Assembly (NCBI GenBank): GCA_001599815.1
Contig: BCIA01000004.1
Location: 2,425,051-2,489,050 of the forward strand
Origin: Furcasterigmium furcatum
Taxonomy: Eukaryota; Ascomycota; Sordariomycetes; Glomerellales; Plectosphaerellaceae
Direction: 5' to 3'
Length of the DNA stretch: 64,000 bases
Made by a program: the position numbers and the translations under genes. The first letter of the stretch is position 1, and every line of letters starts with the position of its first letter. Of this stretch, positions 10,341 to 20,422 are shown in pieces. The notes beneath the pieces were generated by a model that saw only the letters and a program-made list of their open reading frames with translations, was not told where the DNA came from and ran no database searches.

Positions 10341-12555
10341 ATGTCATCACAGCCAACCACATCACCATCCACTGAACAGGACAGCGGATCGCCCTCGTTC
10401 GAGCTCCACCACCAGCCGCTTCGATCTCGCCACGGCAAGCGGCTGCCCTCCAGCGGAACGGGGGGACAACAACCCCTTGAAAAGGCCAATGACCCCGACA
10501 GCCACCGAAAACGACGGCGTCTCAACACGACAGACTTTGCCACGCGCAAACGCACAGCGGAAGCATGCCAGTTTTGCAGAGTCAGGAAGGCGAAATGCGA
10601 CAGCGCTCGGCCGCGGTGCGGTTTTTGCGCCCGGCACGACGCGAGATGTGTGTACAAAGACGCCCAGCCGCTGGCTACCGATGATGGCCCAGAGCCGGAG
10701 CCCATGCGCGTTCGAAACGAAGCGGCCGCTCAGAGCGAGACAATCTTGAACCGTCTGGACGAGATCAAAGAGCTCCTCCTGAGACCCCAGGGGAACACCG
10801 CAAACCCACCACCACGCCCAGTCCCGTCTCCTGGTCCCTGGGCGAGGTTCACCCACATGGCCGTCGGTGGTGCGAGGGGTCCGACGAGGCATGGACTCCC
10901 GTTTGCAGACTTGCGATGCGAAGGTCTCTTGAAGTGGCCGTGCCTGGCGAATGTCATACCAGAATCCGCAGCAAACATCGATTCTTTCCTCCTGAGTCCC
11001 GGATACACGGAGGCGAGCCTGTCGCGGACACCAGAGGGAAGCAGGTCTGTTGACGAAGATGCTCTGGTCGCCCTCTGCGGGAAATTCCTAGCAGGCGTAC
11101 ACCCTCGAAACCCAGTGCTTGACGATCACGAGCTACTCCGTCACGCCCGCCATGTCGCCGCCAACGGCTTGCGGTGGGACGCCCAGTCTTGTCTGGTAGT
11201 AAGTTGGCAGCAACCCACCTCCCTCGCCTGACTCTCTGTTCGCCGGCTGACGAGGACCTCCTACCACACAGTTACTAGCCTGTGCTCTGGGCTCATTCGT
11301 AACGCCATGGGTCAAGCCAACGGAGCAGACAGGCCCGTTCGACGAAGAGACGCTCCGAAAGGCCACGCGTGCAGAAGACCGAGAGGGAGCAGAGGCGTAC
11401 TATCTAGCTGCCCAGAAAAGACTCGGCCTGCTAGGAAGCTCGGTACAGGACATACAGTGCTTCTTCCTCGCTTCCATGTTTGAGAAGACTTCTTTGCGCC
11501 CACTTCGGGCGTGGCATCACATCCAACAAGCGTGCAGTCGCCTCGAGGCGCGGCTGCTCCAACGGGGCGAGAGACCTCTGACCCCCTTTCGAGAGCTGCG
11601 TCCGGAAAACCACCATCTCGAACAGCGACTCTTCTGGTCTTGCATTCGTGCTGAGAGGTATGTATTTCCGACTCACAACGATGGCCCAAACTTACAGTCA
11701 TCTACTTAGTGAGCTTGTGTTCGAACTCGGTCTGCAGCCAGGGCATTTGGAGAACTACTCGTACCCTGACGCGTTCCCAACCCCTCCGAACGACCTCTTC
11801 TCAGAGGTCGAGTCAGACGGAGCCTCTCCTAGCTCCCTTGCGCGAATCTCCATCGAGAAGCAGAGGAGGAAAAACGAACAAGGCTGGTGTTTCTATCTAG
11901 CGGAGATCTCGGTGAGGCGGACGGTGGACGAGACATTGAATCTGCTTTACAGCCGGGGACCCGACTACTGGATGGCCAACCCGTCCTACCTGATCCGCCA
12001 GTATCACGAGTCCGACGAGCAAGTGTCCATGTGGTATGCGAGGCTCAAAGCAAACGGCATGAATGACCGCTGACACGCCATCCTAGGCACCGCCACATCC
12101 CGGCGCTCCTCCAGTTCGAAGACAGCTCAGCAGCCAACGAAGAGCTCTCGCAAGGCCTGCAGGGCCGAGCCGCCATCTGGCGCGAGTACGTCCTGCGACC
12201 GGTGTTCTACTACGTGCTCCACGCGTCCGAGGACCAACATGTTCCCTCGGAGGCATACGACCTCGCGGCGAAGGAGATTCGCATCTGCACGGCCACCATC
12301 CAGCGGTGCTCTTTCAACCAGAGGAACGGCGGAATCTGGTTTGTCTGCCGCAACATATTCACCGCCGCGTGTCTGATACTCGCCGCCGCGCTCCATCCGC
12401 ACCGCGTACGGCCGCCGCAAAAGTGGCAGGGCCTCGTTGAGCTTGCCATCCAGACGCTGCACCGATGGGGGAAAACCGCCCATGATGTCCAGCGAATGGG
12501 CGATGTGCTTTATCACATGTACCAGGAGACGTGCGGGCATGATAATGTATTCTGA
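10341..12555 (+). CDS. Zn(II)2Cys6 transcription factor
   Basis: Exons are 10341-11198, 11272-11657, 11710-12033 and 12087-12555, giving 678 residues in frame. A basic stretch HRKRRRL (about residues 55-61) looks like a nuclear localisation signal. It precedes a complete binuclear zinc cluster with Cys at 76, 79, 86, 93, 96 and 103 in the CX2CX6CX6CX2CX6C spacing, followed by an ILNRLDEIKELL heptad likely to dimerise. The rest resembles the fungal transcription-factor middle homology region, with the typical block WSCIRAESELVFELGL and helix-rich C-terminus. The second intron could end at 11696 or 11709; the longer one (52 nt) gives the better family match. It converges on the PL11 lyase gene 149 bp away, which makes a regulatory link possible but unproven. 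Confidence 0.9.
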
Positions 12556-12704
12556 GAGGTTGAGGAGAATCTTTCAAGCACAAGTAATGGACTGGGAGGC
12601 GGAAGTAATATGACAGCGCGGTTCGTTGTACCTTCAGTACGGCAGACTCATCCCGCTCCCTTCCAGTCAATACGCAGGTGGCCTGAGGCGCGGCCATCTC
12701 TTCC

Positions 12705-14699
12705 TCAAAGACACTGGTGGTACCATTCGTTGATCACCTGACAGGTCCACGGAGACACACACCGAGTCGGCCCAGTGAATCCGTTTCCACCACACTGCTC
12801 CCACCTGTTCGCCTGGCCACCGGTCGTGGGCGTTGGAGGGTTAGGGGTGGTAGGAGGTGTCGTGGTAGGAGGTGCCGCGGTGGGAACAGGAGGAGCCGGT
12901 CCCGATCCAGCATATCGAATGTTCGGGCGCGGCGGCTTGCTCATGTTATGGCCGATGAAGTAGTCCACGTGATGGCTCTGCACGTATCCCTTGAGCGTCA
13001 TCGAGTTCCGGTACGCAGGGTTATGCGCCAGCGTGTAAAGCCTCGTGTCCGTCGGCCGGTCCGTTGTGAAGATGATGAGCTCGTCGTAGGCGCCGCTTAC
13101 GAGGATCACCTCCTCGCGCCAGTCGCCGAGGATGTCTCCGTGGAAGGCGGGATTCGTGCCGTCGAAGCTGCCGCCGCCGAAGTTCCAGGTAGTGACGAGT
13201 CTTGGGACTCTGCCGCTCGCCGACGGGGCGGTCCAATCCCACTTCTCGATCTTGCCCGCGTTGTACAGCTCCATGAGTGTGTCGCCGTCCCAGAAGAGAC
13301 CCAGATGAGGCCAGGGAGCCAGGCTCGTATCCGAGACGGTGAGCTGGTTGCTGGGGGCGTTGTACACGCCCGAGAAAGACCAGGCCTCCATGCCGGGGCG
13401 TGTCGGGTCGATGTCGCCGACCAGTCCGCGGCCGACATCACCTGCATTGGAAGTAGTGTGCGTCCAGATGATTCTGCCCTGCGTGGCGTCGTAGTAGTAC
13501 TCGAGAATGCCGTTCGGGTTGCTCTGCTGTACTCCGAATCCCTGGAGTCCGGCGCGGTTGGGATCCATCTTTGCGATGTGGAATCGATCGCCGTGGATGA
13601 TTCCCTGGGGCCCCAAGGAATACCGCAGCTGTCCATTGCCGTTGAGCGTGAACCCAATCTCGTGGATCTCGTCCCGGCCATCACCGTCGACGTCGACGAT
13701 GCGAGTGTTATGACCGTCCGCGGCGTTCTGGTTGTCGCGGCGCCACTTCCACAACATGCTTAGAGCATTGCCGTTGAAGTTCCAAGCGGACATGAGGAGG
13801 TTGAAGTCCCCGTTGGTCTTGCGGTTCTTCATGTACGCGACCAAGGAAGGTCGCTGGCCATCGAGATAGCCAACGCCGAACCGTGCCGCCAGCGGGCCGT
13901 CGCTGAGGTAGTCTGTCGGGATCTGGGCTCGGGCACGCAGGGCACCGGTCCTGCCGTCGAGAATGGCAATGAACTGCTCGTTATTGTTGCCATGGGTGAA
14001 CCTCTGTCCGTTGCCGAAGGTCACTCCATTAGAGATGCGGACGGCAACCTCTGCACGGCCATCACTGTCAAAGTCGTAGACAGTAACACCATCCCAGTGG
14101 CCGACGTTGTTGGCAGAGGAACCGGGCGAGATGTTGTTCTGGTTCTGGCTGTTGGGTCCCATGTTGACCTGCCACAGGAACGTGCCATCGCTGCGATACG
14201 CCTCCAGCAGCTGCGGCGACGTCTGCCGATCCAAGACGAAATCATATTCTCCGTCACCGTCCAGGTCTCCCACCCAGACGAACTTGATGGGACCGCCACC
14301 CCGAATGGGTACGCGCACAACAGGCTCGACGGGCTTGTTGGCCGGCAAGGTGAAGGTTCCACCGACGGCCTCCTCTTGCCCGTTGACGACGGGGCGGACA
14401 GTGTAAGTGTTGGCCTGCCCGAGGTTGGCCGTGCGATCAACATAGTTGGTGCCGCCAGCAAGGGCATTGCTGTTCAGACGCACGGGGCTGCCGCTCCCTG
14501 AAGCGCGGTACAGGTTGAAGGCGATGTTGTCAGGGTCGAGACCTAGAAGCCTCCAGGAGACGAAGACGTCCGTGTTGCTGGACCTCACGGCCACGACTCC
14601 ACGACCAAGTCGCTCCATGGTTCTTTGGGCCTCGGCAGCATTGGAGAACATCAAGGCCGCAAAGGCCAGAGCCAAGAGAGCCTTGAGAAGGGCTTTCAT
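12705..14699 (-). CDS. Secreted rhamnogalacturonan lyase, PL11 with C-terminal CBM1
   Basis: PL11 enzymes cleave the rhamnosyl-galacturonate backbone of pectin (rhamnogalacturonan I) by beta-elimination. The single exon encodes 664 residues. The start at 14699 (MKALLKALL) gives a clean signal peptide ending near AEA/QRTM; an in-frame upstream start at 14726 would spoil it. The eight-bladed propeller fold is shown by Ca-binding acidic loops DLDGDGEYDF, DFDSDGRAEV and VDVDGDGRDEI and by blocks such as GDILGDWREEVILV. A Pro/Thr linker of about 25 residues joins a C-terminal fungal cellulose-binding module (WEQCGGNGFTGPTRC...CQVINEWYHQCL). The gene has no intron, unlike almost all its neighbours, and PL11 is mainly a bacterial family, so ancient transfer plus later capture of a fungal CBM1 is a reasonable inference. 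Confidence 0.95.
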   Translation of the reverse strand: MKALLKALLALAFAALMFSNAAEAQRTMERLGRGVVAVRSSNTDVFVSWRLLGLDPDNIAFNLYRASGSGSPVRLNSNALAGGTNYVDRTANLGQANTYTVRPVVNGQEEAVGGTFTLPANKPVEPVVRVPIRGGGPIKFVWVGDLDGDGEYDFVLDRQTSPQLLEAYRSDGTFLWQVNMGPNSQNQNNISPGSSANNVGHWDGVTVYDFDSDGRAEVAVRISNGVTFGNGQRFTHGNNNEQFIAILDGRTGALRARAQIPTDYLSDGPLAARFGVGYLDGQRPSLVAYMKNRKTNGDFNLLMSAWNFNGNALSMLWKWRRDNQNAADGHNTRIVDVDGDGRDEIHEIGFTLNGNGQLRYSLGPQGIIHGDRFHIAKMDPNRAGLQGFGVQQSNPNGILEYYYDATQGRIIWTHTTSNAGDVGRGLVGDIDPTRPGMEAWSFSGVYNAPSNQLTVSDTSLAPWPHLGLFWDGDTLMELYNAGKIEKWDWTAPSASGRVPRLVTTWNFGGGSFDGTNPAFHGDILGDWREEVILVSGAYDELIIFTTDRPTDTRLYTLAHNPAYRNSMTLKGYVQSHHVDYFIGHNMSKPPRPNIRYAGSGPAPPVPTAAPPTTTPPTTPNPPTPTTGGQANRWEQCGGNGFTGPTRCVSPWTCQVINEWYHQCL

Positions 14700-15473
14700 G
14701 TTGAACTGGTTGGGCTCACAAGCCAAAACAAAGCTTTGAGGAAAGCCGGCGAGAATGGCGTGTCAGAGCCCATCCGAATGGAGATATCTGGGGCCCTGCT
14801 GATGATTATATACTTTCATCTGGCCATAATGTCGTGATTTGACTCCTCCCGGGGAATCGGAGTGACGCCCAGATCCTTAGCCCGCAACCCGAGGACATTG
14901 CCCCGAAAAGCCACATTGCGGGAGCCGTGGTTCCGAGATCTCTGGTTCTGGGCCGACAAGGCCAGCCTCAATGGCACCCTGAACGGAGATGTAGGGTAGG
15001 ATCGTGGGGAACTACCCCAGACAAGTCCCAGATCCGGCAACTAGGCCGCGTCTGTTATATGAGTTGACCACGGTCATGCCGGGAAGTTTCTCCGCCCTGG
15101 ACCATCGGGGTGTTTCCCCGACGTAGTTTACTGGCAAGATACCTTTAGCTGAGCGCCTCGGGCTTCGGAATAGAGTCAAGTCCTAAACCGAGCCAATGGA
15201 TTCTTTGCGCCAGACCATCACCAAGAGGTTTTATATTGCAAGGAATATTATCCCGTCGAATAGGAGCTGCGGTGGCTTTCAACTCACAGATTCCAGTAGA
15301 CCAACTAGTGTGAGGGGAATATATTTTTGGCATCGTGCAAATACAAACTTGCTCCATGGAGTCATCTTTTCTGTCCGTTGCGACATGCACGACGAGTTGC
15401 GTCTTCAGTCCTTTCAACCGTAATCTATGTTTTTGATTAAGTGGCGTCGGTGTGGCCACGTACTGCTGAAAGT
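14700..15473. promoter_or_regulatory. PL11 upstream region with TATA box
   Basis: On the minus strand TATATAAT (14805-14812) lies about 106 bp upstream of the lyase start. The rest of this spacer, up to the 3' end of the next minus-strand gene, shows no gene or repeat. Confidence 0.5.
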
Positions 15474-16468
15474 CTACACCTTGTTGTACAGGCTTCCACC
15501 AGCTTCAAGATCTCGAGCCACGGCTTCCTCCAAGCCAACAATGCTGAACAGCTTCTTCGGGGTGAACTCCTTGTCCAAACCAGTCCGGCCCGTGTCCTTC
15601 ATCTTCTGGAAGACATCCTTGACAGCCTGGTACACAGGCCCAATAGACGCGAAGGGGAAGATGATCAGCTTGAAACCGAACTCCCGGGCCTCCTTCGGGG
15701 TCCAAGAGGGCGTAGCACCGTGCTCTACCATGTTAAGAAGCATGGGGGTGGGAGCCAGCTGCTTGCACACCTCGCGGGCCTCTTCCGCTGTGTTGACGCC
15801 CTCAAGGAAGCCGACATCTGCGCCAGCAGCAACAGCAGCCTTGAGTCGGCGAACAGCCTCGTCAAACCCGTGGGTTTGCAGAGCATCAGTCCGAGCAATG
15901 ATGACAATGTCCGAGTTGAGACGCTTGCGCTCATGGTATGCCGCGGCGATGCGTGATGAGAAGGTCTCAATGTCGACGACCGACTTGCCGCCGAGGTGAC
16001 CGCAGCGCTTGGTCTGGATCTGGTCCTCGATGTGAAGACCAGCGACTCCTGAACGGTGGTACTGCTGAATCGTGCGAGCGACCATGTTGGGGCCGCCGTA
16101 ACCGGTGTCCGCATCAGCAATGAGGGGAACTGAAGACTTGAGGTTGGCAATCATCTCGGCATGCTCCCGCATATCGTTGAGGGATGCGAAGCCGAGATCG
16201 GCCTGGCCGAGCTTCGACGCAACGGTGCCAGCACCCGTCTAGGGTAATCCGTTAGCATTCCCATTGGAATGCCCTTTCCAGATAGTCTCTCATTTAATGT
16301 ACGTACCATGTAGATGCAGTCGAAGCCGACTTCATGGGCGATGCGGGCACTGAAGCCGTCGTAGACTCCGGGAGCAACCAGGATCTCATCCCGCTGGAGC
16401 AGCTGCCTCAACTTGGTGGAAGCACTGGTTTGCGTAGCGGCATGGCCGTTGGAACCGTTGGAACCCAT
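15474..16468 (-). CDS. Isocitrate lyase/PEP mutase superfamily lyase
   Basis: Exons are 16468-16307 and 16238-15474, giving 308 residues. The protein is a TIM-barrel enzyme of the ICL/PEPM superfamily: DxD metal ligands in LIADADTGYGG (residues about 94-102), HIEDQ, and the catalytic-loop cysteine in KRCGHLGGK (Cys133). The KRCGH loop marks C-C lyases (2-methylisocitrate lyase, dimethylmalate lyase, oxaloacetate acetylhydrolase) rather than P-C forming PEP mutase. A cytosolic lyase cutting a 2-hydroxy-dicarboxylic or oxo-acid substrate is therefore likely, but substrate cannot be read from sequence. It lacks the roughly 100-residue insertion of glyoxylate-cycle isocitrate lyase. Its upstream region contains the element also found before the MFS transporter at 24594, which suggests joint regulation. 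Confidence 0.92.
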
Positions 16469-16568
16469 GGTGATAGGAGTATAAGTTGGTAAGGGTGATG
16501 GTGTTTACGGTTTGGATTTGGGAATGTAGCTCACCACCATGACTTTGATGCAATGAAGCATTCACACC

Positions 16569-16576
16569 ATTATATA
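16569..16576 (-). promoter_or_regulatory. TATA box of the lyase gene
   Basis: TATATAAT on the minus strand lies about 101 bp before the ATG at 16468 and directly beside the shared upstream element. Confidence 0.5.
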
Positions 16577-16589
16577 GGCACCTGTACGT

Positions 16590-16880
16590 TAACCCTCGGT
16601 TCCGATCCCGGTGCCTTCAAGTCGGCATTCCACGTCATATCATGTCTTCTCCTCGGCTTAGATCTGTCGAGCGAAAGGGTCGTGGCCGATCGGAAAGCTT
16701 GCATCACATCGGCGCCGATCGCAATGCCGATCGGATTTTATCATCCTGCCACCACTTCCGCTTCCCCATAAAGTGCCCGTGGAGAGTGGCTTGGAAACTT
16801 CTGGGGACTCCGGACTGAACCCCGGATTCGAATGCCTCTCCGCGAGCGCCGTTTGCCCGAGGTGGACGGCATTGGGGCTG
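16590..16880. repeat. Shared upstream element, copy A
   Basis: About 290 bp of non-coding DNA that aligns by eye along its whole length with 24150-24460. The best-matched core is 16650-16740, including CTCGGCTTAGA, GAGCGAA, GGCCGATCGG, AGCTTGCATCACA, CGGCGCCGATC and GCCGATCGG in the same order and spacing. Further matches follow, such as AACTCTGGGGAC-like and GAATGCC-like words. It lies upstream of the minus-strand lyase and downstream of the histidine phosphatase. No terminal inverted repeat or target duplication is seen. Relative to the gene it serves, its orientation is opposite to that of copy B. Confidence 0.8.
16686..16734. promoter_or_regulatory. Paired CCGATCGG palindromes (copy A), likely regulator sites
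   Basis: CCGATCGG occurs at 16686-16693 and 16727-16734, with a perfect 12-bp palindrome ATCGGCGCCGAT (16708-16719) between them. CCG-N2-CGG everted or inverted triplets are typical targets of Zn2Cys6 dimers. The same pair with the same 41-bp offset occurs in copy B. Which protein binds is inference; the regulator encoded at 20423 is the obvious candidate. Confidence 0.6.
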
Positions 16881-17120
16881 GACGAAGGCCGACGCGGACA
16901 CCAGGTCGATTCCAATACCAATCTACGCGTAGCATATTAAAGCAGCGCCAATGCGTGGTATTCTGATAGAAGATAGCTTACTACAGGTTGAAACCAAATG
17001 TCCAAATCGCTAATTGTCGATTCCACTCGGTTGGGATCGAAGCATCCGAGGTGAACATTCGCCTCTTGGGACGACTCCCTGCTCCCTAACTTCAATCAAA
17101 ACCGTCACCAGCGAGGCTAG

Positions 17121-17909
17121 CTAGTGACGTGGAACTAGAAACGGCTCCAGCTGTCTGTAGTAGAAGTCCGCAAGCGCCGGCTGGTCTCGATGATTGATGC
17201 GTGGAGCCACGCCGTTCCTTCTCGTCCAGCTTTCCTCTGTTTCAACCAGGTTCTGCTCGCCCCTTTCGTGGCCAGAAAAGCGATAGGACCGGAACTCCGT
17301 ATTCTTCCAGGCCGTGGCTGTGTTTCATCAGAGGAACTCGCGATGCCAGGGGACAATGCGTTTCTTACCACTGTTCGGTTCCACGCCAGCATAGTCATCG
17401 GTCAGGAAGTGCAGAAAGGCGCCATGGCAGACCACCGCAACATGATCATTCTCTCCTAGGCCCTGGCCGAGCTGATGTAGTGCCCGTCTCGCCCGAACCG
17501 CGCGCTGTTGCAGGTGGCCCAGCTTGACCTGCCACGAGATCCATTCAGGGACGCAATTCCAGCCCGCGGTGACTTGGCCTATGTCGAGAAGGTGACCAAA
17601 CTCATCATGCAGAGCCTGAGGGTCGGAGCCAGTGTCGCAGGGCGAATCTCCCACCTCTTTCAACTCTGGAAGAACAATGATCGGGGTGTCTGGCGACGGC
17701 GTGAACGCCAGCAGACAAGTCGACAGGGTTCTCCGGAGAGGCGATGCCACGAAGCGAGTCAGCTCGCCGTGGTATGGGAATTCCTCCTTGAGAGCCTTGC
17801 ATTGCTGCTCTCCAAGTGGTGTCAGCCCGGGATCCTGAATCGACTCATGGTCTCGCAAGAGGTTGTGAAATCCTTGGGCATGGCGGATCAGATGAAAGGT
17901 CACCGGCAT
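17121..17909 (-). CDS. Histidine phosphatase (phosphoglycerate mutase-like) protein
   Basis: Exons are 17909-17369 and 17317-17121 with a 51-nt intron, giving 245 residues. The N-terminal HLIRHAQGFHN holds the RHG-type phosphohistidine (His10, with Ala-Gln in place of Gly-Glu). The second catalytic His is in VVCHGAFLHFL, and FVASPLRRTL supplies phosphate-binding arginines. The C-terminal WKNTEFRSYRF is typical of the fungal phosphoglycerate-mutase-like subfamily. It probably removes phosphate from a small molecule; the substrate is unknown and glycolytic mutase activity is unlikely. It lies inside the putative cluster and shares a 376-bp divergent promoter with the monooxygenase. Confidence 0.88.
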
Positions 17910-18183
17910 GGTGAAATTGTCGGGTTTTTTTTTCCTCGCTCGTCTGGATTCGAATTTTGCTGGGAGTACTGACAGACCTGGACTTGCAGCATTTTATTCG
18001 AAGTTCTCAGGGAAACGGTAGCACTCGCGTGTGTTGCCACTCTCGTGGACTGATGTGGGGGTTGAAGGTCTCGAGACGAATGTGGAAGTGATGCCGAGGG
18101 CGACTCGGCAAAATTGCCTTATGTATATTTCACGTCGTCCTACACCTCTACAACATATCAATACATTCTCCCAAAATCAACTG

Positions 18184-18193
18184 TATATATAAA
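18184..18193 (+). promoter_or_regulatory. TATA box of the monooxygenase gene
   Basis: TATATATAAA lies about 100 bp before the ATG at 18286, in the divergent promoter shared with the histidine phosphatase. Confidence 0.6.
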
Positions 18194-18285
18194 GTCAGCG
18201 ACCTAGGAGGTTTTTCGTCAGTGCACAGCCTGACAAGGATACATCATTTTGCCTTCATTGTCTGGACCATCCAGCCATTCTCATC

Positions 18286-20075
18286 ATGCGTCACGACGTG
18301 GATGTTCTCATCATCGGCGCTGGCATGGCCGGCATTGGCCTAGGCATCAGACTCATCCAAAAGCACGGAACACGCAACTTTGAGATCATTGAGAAAACCG
18401 AGCATGTTGCCGGAACCTGGCAGCTCAACTCGTATCCTGGATGCGGGTGCGACGTAAGTCACTATGTTGTCCTCGCGACATCCCGAACCAAGACCTGGTG
18501 CTAATGCCATGATGGATTGCCCCAGGTCCCCTCTCACTTCTACTCATACTCCTTCGCCTTGAACCCAAATTGGTCCAAGAAGTTCGCCCTCCAGCCTGAG
18601 ATCCGGGCATACTTTGAGGATGTCGCGACCAAAAACGGCATTCCCGATCATGTTCGATTCGGGCACGAGGTCTTATCCGCGTCGTGGGATGCGACGGCCG
18701 GCATATGGCTTGTCGAGATCCGCGATCTCAAAACGATGAAGATCTTCCATCGCAGAACCAAGGTCCTCATTTCAGCCGTCGGCGCACTCTCGACACCCAA
18801 GAAGTGTGAGCTTCCCGGCGCAGAGTCGTACCGAGGACGCATCTTCCACACCGCCAAGTGGGATCACTCCTTCGACTGGAAGGGGAGGGATGTCGTTGTT
18901 ATCGGCAATGGATGCAGCGCAACTCAAGTGGTGCCATCCATCAGCGAAGGACCCGGCGCCGTGAACAAAGTTGTCCAGTTCAGCCGACAAGCCCACTGGC
19001 TGGCCGAGAGGCCGAATCCCGAGTACTCGTCGCTGTTCAAGTTCGCGATGAAGTATGTTCCACTTGCCATGCGGATCTACCGTGCGAAGCTGTACTGGGA
19101 AAAGGAGATGGATTTTGCCGGTTTTGATCTGGTCGAAGGCGCGGGCATTCGCAGGCGTTGGGCCGAAGAGGCTACGGAGTACATTCGCAAGAACTCGCCA
19201 GAGAAGTACCGGGAATTCCTAGTGCCCAAAACCGAGGTTGGCTGCAAGCGGCGTGTGAACGATACCGACTACCTGCTCAGCCTGCACCGTTCGAACGTCG
19301 AGTTGATCTACGACGACCCTGTTGCGGAGATCGTGGTGGAGGGTGTCCGGACAAAGGCTGGGTGGACTGTGCCTGCGGACGCCATCGTCCTTGCGCATGG
19401 CTTTGAGACACAAAAGTTTCTCTTCCCCATGAAAATCTGCGGCGAGGGCGGGATTGACCTTGACGAGCATGTGAGTGGTGCACTGGTTTGATCTCTGGCA
19501 TCAATATTTAGAACCTTATTCGCTAACAGCCTCAGTGGAACCAGGTTAGTGAGGGAGTCTCGTCATCCTACCTCGGCACATGCGTTGCTGGATTTCCCAA
19601 TTTCTTCATCATGATGGGTCCAAACACTCTGAGCGGCCACCTTTCCGTCATCTACACCACGGAGTGCCAGATTAACCTCACGATGCGGCTCATTGCTCCC
19701 GTGTTGAGGGCAGTGAACAACAGCAGCTCCTCTCTGCCTGCTCTCGGAAGGTCAGCAGACATAGTCGCCGTGAAGCCCAGTGCCGAAGCGAGAGACATCG
19801 CCGAGGTGCAGCAAAAGGCGAAGAATTTGGTTTGGGCCAGTGGTTGCACTTCTTGGTTCATTGAGCCACTTACCAAGCGGAACAGCATCATGTTTCCAGA
19901 CTGGCAGTACCGATTCTGGATTCGGAGTGTTTTTGTTGACTGGAATGACTTTTCTTACACTGAGTCTCGGGATCACACTGTTGCGAAGAAGCTCCGCCCG
20001 CGAGCTTGGTCGCTGCTTACGCTCGTGCTAGGTTTGGCTACGGGCATAGGCGCGTGGATCTATGTTAGAATTTAA
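18286..20075 (+). CDS. Flavin monooxygenase, Baeyer-Villiger type
   Basis: Exons are 18286-18453, 18526-19470 and 19536-20075, giving 550 residues. The FAD Rossmann motif GAGMAG is at residues 11-16. The Baeyer-Villiger fingerprint FxGxxxHxxxW(P/D) is present as YRGRIFHTAKWD (residues 158-169, Tyr for Phe). The NADPH-binding VIGNGCSATQ follows, and FIMMGPNTLSGH near the C-terminus is family-typical. A final hydrophobic segment (SLLTLVLGLATGIGAWIYV) may anchor it in a membrane. Such enzymes insert oxygen next to a ketone to give an ester or lactone, or oxidise heteroatoms, with NADPH and O2. Its neighbours (SDR, lyase, transporter, regulator) suggest a catabolic or tailoring pathway; the substrate is not deducible. 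Confidence 0.93.
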
Positions 20076-20422
20076 GCCGTATCTAGTCCTGACGAATTCG
20101 AATCTTCTGAATTTCAAGTACATATGTATTGCAGTGACACTTTACCGTTCTACCGTAACATGGGTTCTCCAGCTGGATAGAGATTCCTACAGCACTAGCC
20201 CAAATTTGGAAGAGGACGGGGGCGGGAAGTCATGGGACCAGCAACCGAAAAGCGGCTCTTATTAGTCAATCACGGACCGGTCCTATGACATCGGACGACG
20301 CCCACCTTCGTCACCGCATCTCAACTTGACTTTCTTTCGACAGCGTGGAACTACCGACAAGATCAGGGCCTCGTCCACCGGGTATCGGAAGTCTCCCCGC
20401 TGGGTGATCGCAGCTGTTCAGC
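20076..20422. other. Spacer between monooxygenase and regulator
   Basis: No gene recognised. It must hold the 3' end of the monooxygenase and the promoter of the regulator. No CCGATCGG site is present. Confidence 0.5.

Noticed and set aside
11658..11696. 39-nt version of the second intron in the regulator at 10341
   Set aside because: The 52-nt version ending at 11709 keeps frame too and gives the expected SCxxAESEL join; 39 nt is very short for this genome.
12717..13763. 348-codon plus-strand frame
   Set aside because: Antisense shadow of the PL11 lyase; rich in Arg/Val/His with no domain.
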